Shown here one piece after another: positions 5,463-5,604 of a DNA stretch of 5,604 nucleotides. A program made the translations under genes and the position numbers. Source of the DNA: an uncultured Collinsella sp. (GTDB lineage Bacteria > Actinomycetota > Coriobacteriia > Coriobacteriales > Coriobacteriaceae); the NCBI GenBank assembly GCA_959602875.1, contig CAUGVQ010000115.1, forward strand, positions 1-5,604. The letters run 5' to 3'. Positions within the stretch are counted from its first letter, which is position 1. The number at the start of each line of letters is the position of its first letter. The notes beneath the pieces were generated by a model that saw nothing but the letters and a program-made list of their open reading frames with translations, made no database searches and was not told the DNA's origin.

Positions 5463-5604
5463 ACACAAAACGAGCCCCTGGCCAACCGGCCAGGGGCTCA
5501 CAAACTTTTATTTCCTTCTAAATGACGGGCTGATTGCGCGCAGGAGGGTTCCCCGGGGCGGCGGGGTATTTCCTCCGCGCGCAGTTTCGCAGCGAAGCGA
5601 GAAT
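5463..5604. repeat. Composite intergenic repeat, copy 2 (truncated by window edge)
   Basis: This is the same block as at 958-1098, in the same orientation: terminator hairpin, AT-rich spacer, then the left arm and loop of the inverted repeat. The last 4 bases still match copy 1 apart from one change (T1095 to G5601), so the element continues past the window. By analogy with copy 1, the right arm and then the stop codon of a minus-strand gene should follow. Confidence 0.85.
5467..5499 (-). terminator. Rho-independent terminator of the gene to the right of the window
   Basis: Perfect 12-bp stem GAGCCCCTGGCC (5472-5483) / GGCCAGGGGCTC (5488-5499) with loop AACC, followed on the minus strand by GTTTTGTG (5471-5464). 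It should end a minus-strand transcript arriving from beyond position 5604, just before the marR promoter. Confidence 0.75.

Overview
The window is G+C-rich bacterial DNA. The protein families and their wording suggest an anaerobic gut actinobacterium of the Coriobacteriia (Collinsella-like), although the ABC pair also closely resembles exporters common in Firmicutes. That placement is an inference from remembered family resemblance, not a database result.

Layout from left to right. Positions 1-236 hold the 3' end of a plus-strand gene that looks like the effector-binding domain of a LysR-type regulator. Facing it on the minus strand is a two-gene type II toxin-antitoxin operon: a Phd/YefM-like antitoxin (615-878) followed by a RelE/ParE-like toxin (308-622), with an 8-base overlap. 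Next, 958-1143 is a non-coding block made of a strong terminator hairpin and a long inverted repeat. The rest is a minus-strand multidrug-type export module, read from right to left: a MarR regulator (4969-5397), then two overlapping half-transporter ABC exporter genes (3091-4848 and 1158-3098). At the right edge (5463-5604) a second, nearly identical copy of the non-coding block begins and runs off the window.

The export module forms a coherent circuit. The two ABC proteins should form a heterodimeric type IV (ABCB-like) exporter with one degenerate and one canonical ATP site. The first protein has Asp for the catalytic Glu and Gln for the switch His. The second carries the matching non-canonical signature LSQGQ. 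The palindrome GTAGC-N2-GCTAC occurs once over the expected transcription start of marR and once in front of the ABC genes, with a weaker copy over the marR -35. This points to one MarR repressor controlling both its own gene and the exporter. A terminator-like hairpin lies between marR and the ABC genes.

The least explained part is the repeated non-coding block that brackets the marR-ABC module. The copies share an 81-base identical segment. Their terminator stems differ by a compensated base-pair change, and the complete copy contains a 35/36-base inverted repeat whose arms are also self-complementary. I see no transposase, CRISPR array, tRNA or rRNA. The repeat family is the best candidate for something not yet described, but it could equally be an ordinary dispersed 3'-end palindromic repeat of this lineage.
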